From Bacillota bacterium (GTDB lineage Bacteria > Bacillota > Sulfobacillia > Sulfobacillales > Sulfobacillaceae), in contig JAPNUR010000016.1 in assembly GCA_026627385.1 (NCBI GenBank), positions 1-64,000 on the forward strand: a stretch of 64,000 nucleotides of DNA. The letters run 5' to 3'. Below, one piece after another: positions 61,469 to 64,000 of this stretch; the first letter of the stretch is position 1; every line of letters starts with the position of its first letter. Both the position numbers and the translations under genes were made by a program. The notes beneath the pieces are model-generated. The model ran no database searches. It saw only the letters and a program-made list of their open reading frames with translations, and was not told where the DNA came from.

Positions 61469-62453
61469 TGTTCGCGCGATTTTGGATGTGAAGGATGTCG
61501 CCAAGACCTACCGCACGCGCCGAAACGGACGGTGGCAGGTGGTGCACGCGGTGCGAGGGGTGTCGTTTCGCATTTTGCCTCAGCACATTGTGGCGTTGGT
61601 GGGCGAGTCGGGCAGCGGCAAGTCCACCATTGCGAAACTGGTAACGGCGGTCGAGCGTCCGAATCAGGGCCAGATTGTCTTTGACGGTCGGCCGATTGAG
61701 GAATGGCGCCGCCATTTGCGGGCCTATCGCCGGCAGGTGCAAATGGTGTTTCAAGATCCCTATGCGGCGCTGAATCCGCTGAACACGGTGCGGTATATGA
61801 TTGGCCGCCCGCTCATCAATTATCGCCATCTGGGTCAAGACGCGCTCTCAGATGAAATTCGGCGCATTTTGGAAACCGTGCATTTAACCCCGGTGGATGA
61901 ATTTATGGAGAAATTGCCGTTTGAGCTGTCCGGGGGCCAATTGCAGCGCGTCGTCACGGCGCGGGCGCTGGCTTCTGAGCCGCGCCTGATTGTGGCTGAC
62001 GAGCCGGTGTCGATGCTGGATGTATCGATTCGAGCGGAGATCTTGCGCCTGTTGGATGAATTGCGGCGTCAACAGGGCGTGAGCCTGCTCTATATCACGC
62101 ACGACTTAATCTCAGCGCGCATGCTCGCGGACGAGATCGTAGTGCTCTATCGGGGCACGGTGGTGGAGGAAGGGGCAGCGCTCAGCGTCGCCAAGAATCC
62201 GCGGCATCCCTACACCCAGCTGTTGTTGCGTTCCATTCCCAACCCTTGGGCGCCGCCGGAGGAGACGGCGATCGATCTTAGCCGGATTGATCGCACTAGC
62301 GATGAGGGTGGGTGTGTCTTTCGGGCGCGCTGTCCGCACGTCATGGACCGCTGCGCGCAAGAGGTGCCGCCATTAAGGCGCGTGGAATCCCAGCAGGTGG
62401 CGTGTTGGTTATATGAAGCGTCCGGGGTGGCGGTTGGGAGGTCGGACCCGTAA
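61461..62453 (+). CDS. ABC transporter ATPase (DppF type)
   Basis: This 330-residue ATPase has Walker A GESGSGKSTIAKL (about 44-56), QMVFQDPYAALNPL, signature LSGGQLQRVVTARAL, Walker B LIVADEPVSMLD, H-loop LYITHDL and a C-terminal Cys-rich segment (CVFRARCPHVMDRC). The ATG 61461 follows GGGAGGGC and overlaps the DppD-type gene by eight bases. Its stop shares an A with the kinase start (TAATG). Confidence 0.93.
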   Translation: MSDVRAILDVKDVAKTYRTRRNGRWQVVHAVRGVSFRILPQHIVALVGESGSGKSTIAKLVTAVERPNQGQIVFDGRPIEEWRRHLRAYRRQVQMVFQDPYAALNPLNTVRYMIGRPLINYRHLGQDALSDEIRRILETVHLTPVDEFMEKLPFELSGGQLQRVVTARALASEPRLIVADEPVSMLDVSIRAEILRLLDELRRQQGVSLLYITHDLISARMLADEIVVLYRGTVVEEGAALSVAKNPRHPYTQLLLRSIPNPWAPPEETAIDLSRIDRTSDEGGCVFRARCPHVMDRCAQEVPPLRRVESQQVACWLYEASGVAVGRSDP

Positions 62454-63424
62454 TGTACGTGTTGGGCATTGATGGTGGTGGCAGCCAAACCACGGCAGTG
62501 GTGGCTGACGCGCGCGGGGTGCCGGTCGGGTGGGGATCGGCGGGGGGAGCCAACCACCAAACGGTGGGCATTGATCGGGCGGTGGGAGCGATCCAGCGCG
62601 CGGCGAGCGCGGCGCTGGCGATGGCGAAGGTCGCCCCCCAAGAGATTCGCGCGACGCACTATGGCCTTGCCGGTGCCGACCGCCCGCACGACTTGGCGAT
62701 CTTGGACGCGGGCCTACGTCGCCTACCCTTTCATCCCTGGGCGGTGACGTCTGATGCCTGGATGGGTCTCAGAGCAGGCACCTCGCACAATGTGGGGGTG
62801 GCCTTGGTCTGTGGATCGGGAACCAATGCGGTGGGCCGGGACCCCCACGGGCATCAGGTGCAAATTGGGGGGTTCGGCTATGCCTTTGGCGATGCTGCAG
62901 GGGGGCATTATTTGGCGGTGGAAGCCTTTCGGGCCGCGGTTCGCGCCTATCAGCTTCGAGGGCCTCACACGCTCTTAGAGGAGCTGGTGCCTCAGCATTT
63001 GGGGCGAGCAACCATGGATGCGGTGTACCAGGACTGGCTGGATACAGGGGCAGAGATTCCCCTAAGTCTGGCTGAAGTGTTACACCGGGCGGCAAGCCAA
63101 GGGGATGCGGTGGCGCGCCAGATATTACGCGCGATGGGGGAGGAACTGGGCCTCGCGGCGCTGGCGGTGTTGGCTCACCTGCATCCCTGGCCTGGCCCCA
63201 TTGAGATCGCCCTGTTGGGCAGCGTGGTGCAACGCGGGCAGAGCCCTGACGTGCTCGACTCTGTTGCCGAGACGGTGCACGCGCGCTACCCATCAGCTGT
63301 GCTGCGCATGTTGCCGGTGCGTCCGGTATACGGGGCGGTGTTCATGGCCTTGGAGGCTTTAGGGCTGAAGCCCACCGCTGAGGCGGCCCACGCCTATCGC
63401 GATAAGGAGGAGAGCAGAGCATGA
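62453..63424 (+). CDS. BadF/BadG-type sugar kinase (N-acetylglucosamine kinase-like)
   Basis: This 323-residue kinase of the ASKHA fold probably phosphorylates an imported sugar in the cytosol. Motifs are phosphate-1 GIDGGGSQTTAVV (about residues 5-17), GLAGADRPHD (about 72), phosphate-2 VCGSGTNAVG (about 121) and GGFGYAFGDAAGGHYLA (about 138-154). This matches bacterial and eukaryotic GlcNAc kinases. It lies between the importer and the GH4 gene, with overlaps on both sides (TAATG and ATGA). So sugars brought in by the ABC importer may be phosphorylated here before GH4 cleavage. Confidence 0.87.
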   Translation: MYVLGIDGGGSQTTAVVADARGVPVGWGSAGGANHQTVGIDRAVGAIQRAASAALAMAKVAPQEIRATHYGLAGADRPHDLAILDAGLRRLPFHPWAVTSDAWMGLRAGTSHNVGVALVCGSGTNAVGRDPHGHQVQIGGFGYAFGDAAGGHYLAVEAFRAAVRAYQLRGPHTLLEELVPQHLGRATMDAVYQDWLDTGAEIPLSLAEVLHRAASQGDAVARQILRAMGEELGLAALAVLAHLHPWPGPIEIALLGSVVQRGQSPDVLDSVAETVHARYPSAVLRMLPVRPVYGAVFMALEALGLKPTAEAAHAYRDKEESRA

Positions 63425-64000
63425 CGACGGGACTGAAGGTGGCGGTTATTGGTGGGGGATCCAGCTATACCCCCGAACTGGTCGAGGGGATGATTCAGCA
63501 TTACGTGGAATTTCCCGTGGCGGACCTCTGGCTGGTTGATGTGCCGGAAGGGGAAGAGAAGCTAACCATTGTGGGTTCGCTGGCGGAGCGAATGGTGCAG
63601 CGGGCGGGCGTGCCCATGCGCGTGCACCGTACGTTGGATCGACGGGCTGCCATCGACGGGGCCGATTTTGTAGTGACTCAGATTCGGGTGGGCCGTTTGC
63701 CGGCGCGCGTGCGGGATGAACGTCTGCCCCTCGCGCACGACTGCATTGGTCAAGAAACCACTGGAGCGGGGGGATTCGCCAAGGGATTGCGCACGATTCC
63801 CGTAATTTTAGACATTTGCCGCGATATCGAAGAGCTGGCGCCCAACGCATGGATGGTGAATTTCACTAATCCTACCGGCATGGTGACCGAGGCGGTGCTG
63901 AAGTATAGTCGGGTGAAAAACGTGGGCCTTTGCAATCTCGCCATTGGCACCCGCATGCAAATTGCCGAAATGGCGCGCGTGGACCGGCATCAGGTCCATT
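63421..64000 (+). CDS. GH4 family glycosidase (6-phospho-beta-glucosidase-like), partial
   Basis: Only the first 193 residues are in the window; the gene runs off the right edge. The N-terminus has the NAD-binding motif VAVIGGGSSYTPELVEGMI (about residues 7-25), then DFVVTQIRVGRLPARVRDE (about 81-99), VNFTNPTGMVTEAVL near 142-156 and GLCNLAIG with the metal-binding Cys (about 167). GH4 enzymes use NAD and a metal to cleave phospho-glycosides by oxidation-elimination. ATGA overlap links it to the kinase. Whether it prefers phosphorylated or free disaccharide cannot be read from this fragment. Confidence 0.88.
   Translation, partial: MTTGLKVAVIGGGSSYTPELVEGMIQHYVEFPVADLWLVDVPEGEEKLTIVGSLAERMVQRAGVPMRVHRTLDRRAAIDGADFVVTQIRVGRLPARVRDERLPLAHDCIGQETTGAGGFAKGLRTIPVILDICRDIEELAPNAWMVNFTNPTGMVTEAVLKYSRVKNVGLCNLAIGTRMQIAEMARVDRHQVH

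Noticed and set aside
62769-63293. Minus-strand open frame of about 170 codons
   Set aside because: Proline/arginine-rich shadow of the sugar kinase gene, lying fully within a well-supported CDS.

Overview
The window looks like the chromosome of a Gram-positive, moderately GC-rich Firmicute. Strong Shine-Dalgarno sites, frequent GTG/TTG starts, lipoprotein ABC receptors and heme A synthase all fit this. The gene set resembles thermoacidophilic Sulfobacillus-type bacteria, but that placement is inference; no rRNA or other marker gene is present. I see no tRNA, rRNA, CRISPR array or replication origin.

Region 1 (1-22573) is a surface-glycan locus. It encodes four GT2 and three GT4 glycosyltransferases, a DUF218 protein, a three-gene amino-sugar module (FdtA-like ketoisomerase, DegT aminotransferase, FemAB/GNAT-like transferase), a DUF1616 membrane protein and a Wzx-type flippase. 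It also holds a tightly coupled four-gene cassette: an alpha/alpha-toroid protein, a membrane GT2, an 808-residue surface protein and a polytopic membrane protein. An aldo/keto reductase and ctaA lie at its left end. Several of its promoters share an extended -10 of the form CAATA-N2-TGGTA.

Region 2 (23336-39163) is a sugar-acid/pentose catabolic locus that looks more AT-rich than its surroundings. A ribose-type ABC importer is followed by a cyclase-family hydrolase, a zinc dehydrogenase, a FadR-type regulator, an RraA-type aldolase, two enolase-superfamily dehydratases, a 2-keto-3-deoxy-pentonate dehydratase (FAH fold) and a YjhG/YagF D-xylonate dehydratase. Together they outline an oxidative Weimberg/Dahms route. 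Broken IS110 genes, and possibly the end of an IS605/TnpB element, interrupt the locus between the regulator and the aldolase.

Region 3 (39464-45569) holds a Uma2-family nuclease, two more GT4 enzymes, a DUF4012 surface protein and a small GT2-like protein, which appears to be a second glycan patch.

Region 4 (45686-54795) combines signalling and the cell wall. It has a stand-alone receiver, two soluble histidine kinases and a LuxR-type response regulator that is coupled to a DUF309/class A beta-lactamase-like fusion. A protein of unknown family and a double PBP4-like protein, with a second module lacking the catalytic residues, follow.

Region 5 (54848-64000) is a beta-glucoside/oligosaccharide locus. 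A GntR/UTRA repressor and an aldo/keto reductase diverge from a Dpp/cellobiose-type ABC importer operon, which continues into a BadF-type sugar kinase and a GH4 glycosidase cut by the window end. A strong sigma-A promoter and TAGACAA-type operator sequences lie in the divergent gap.
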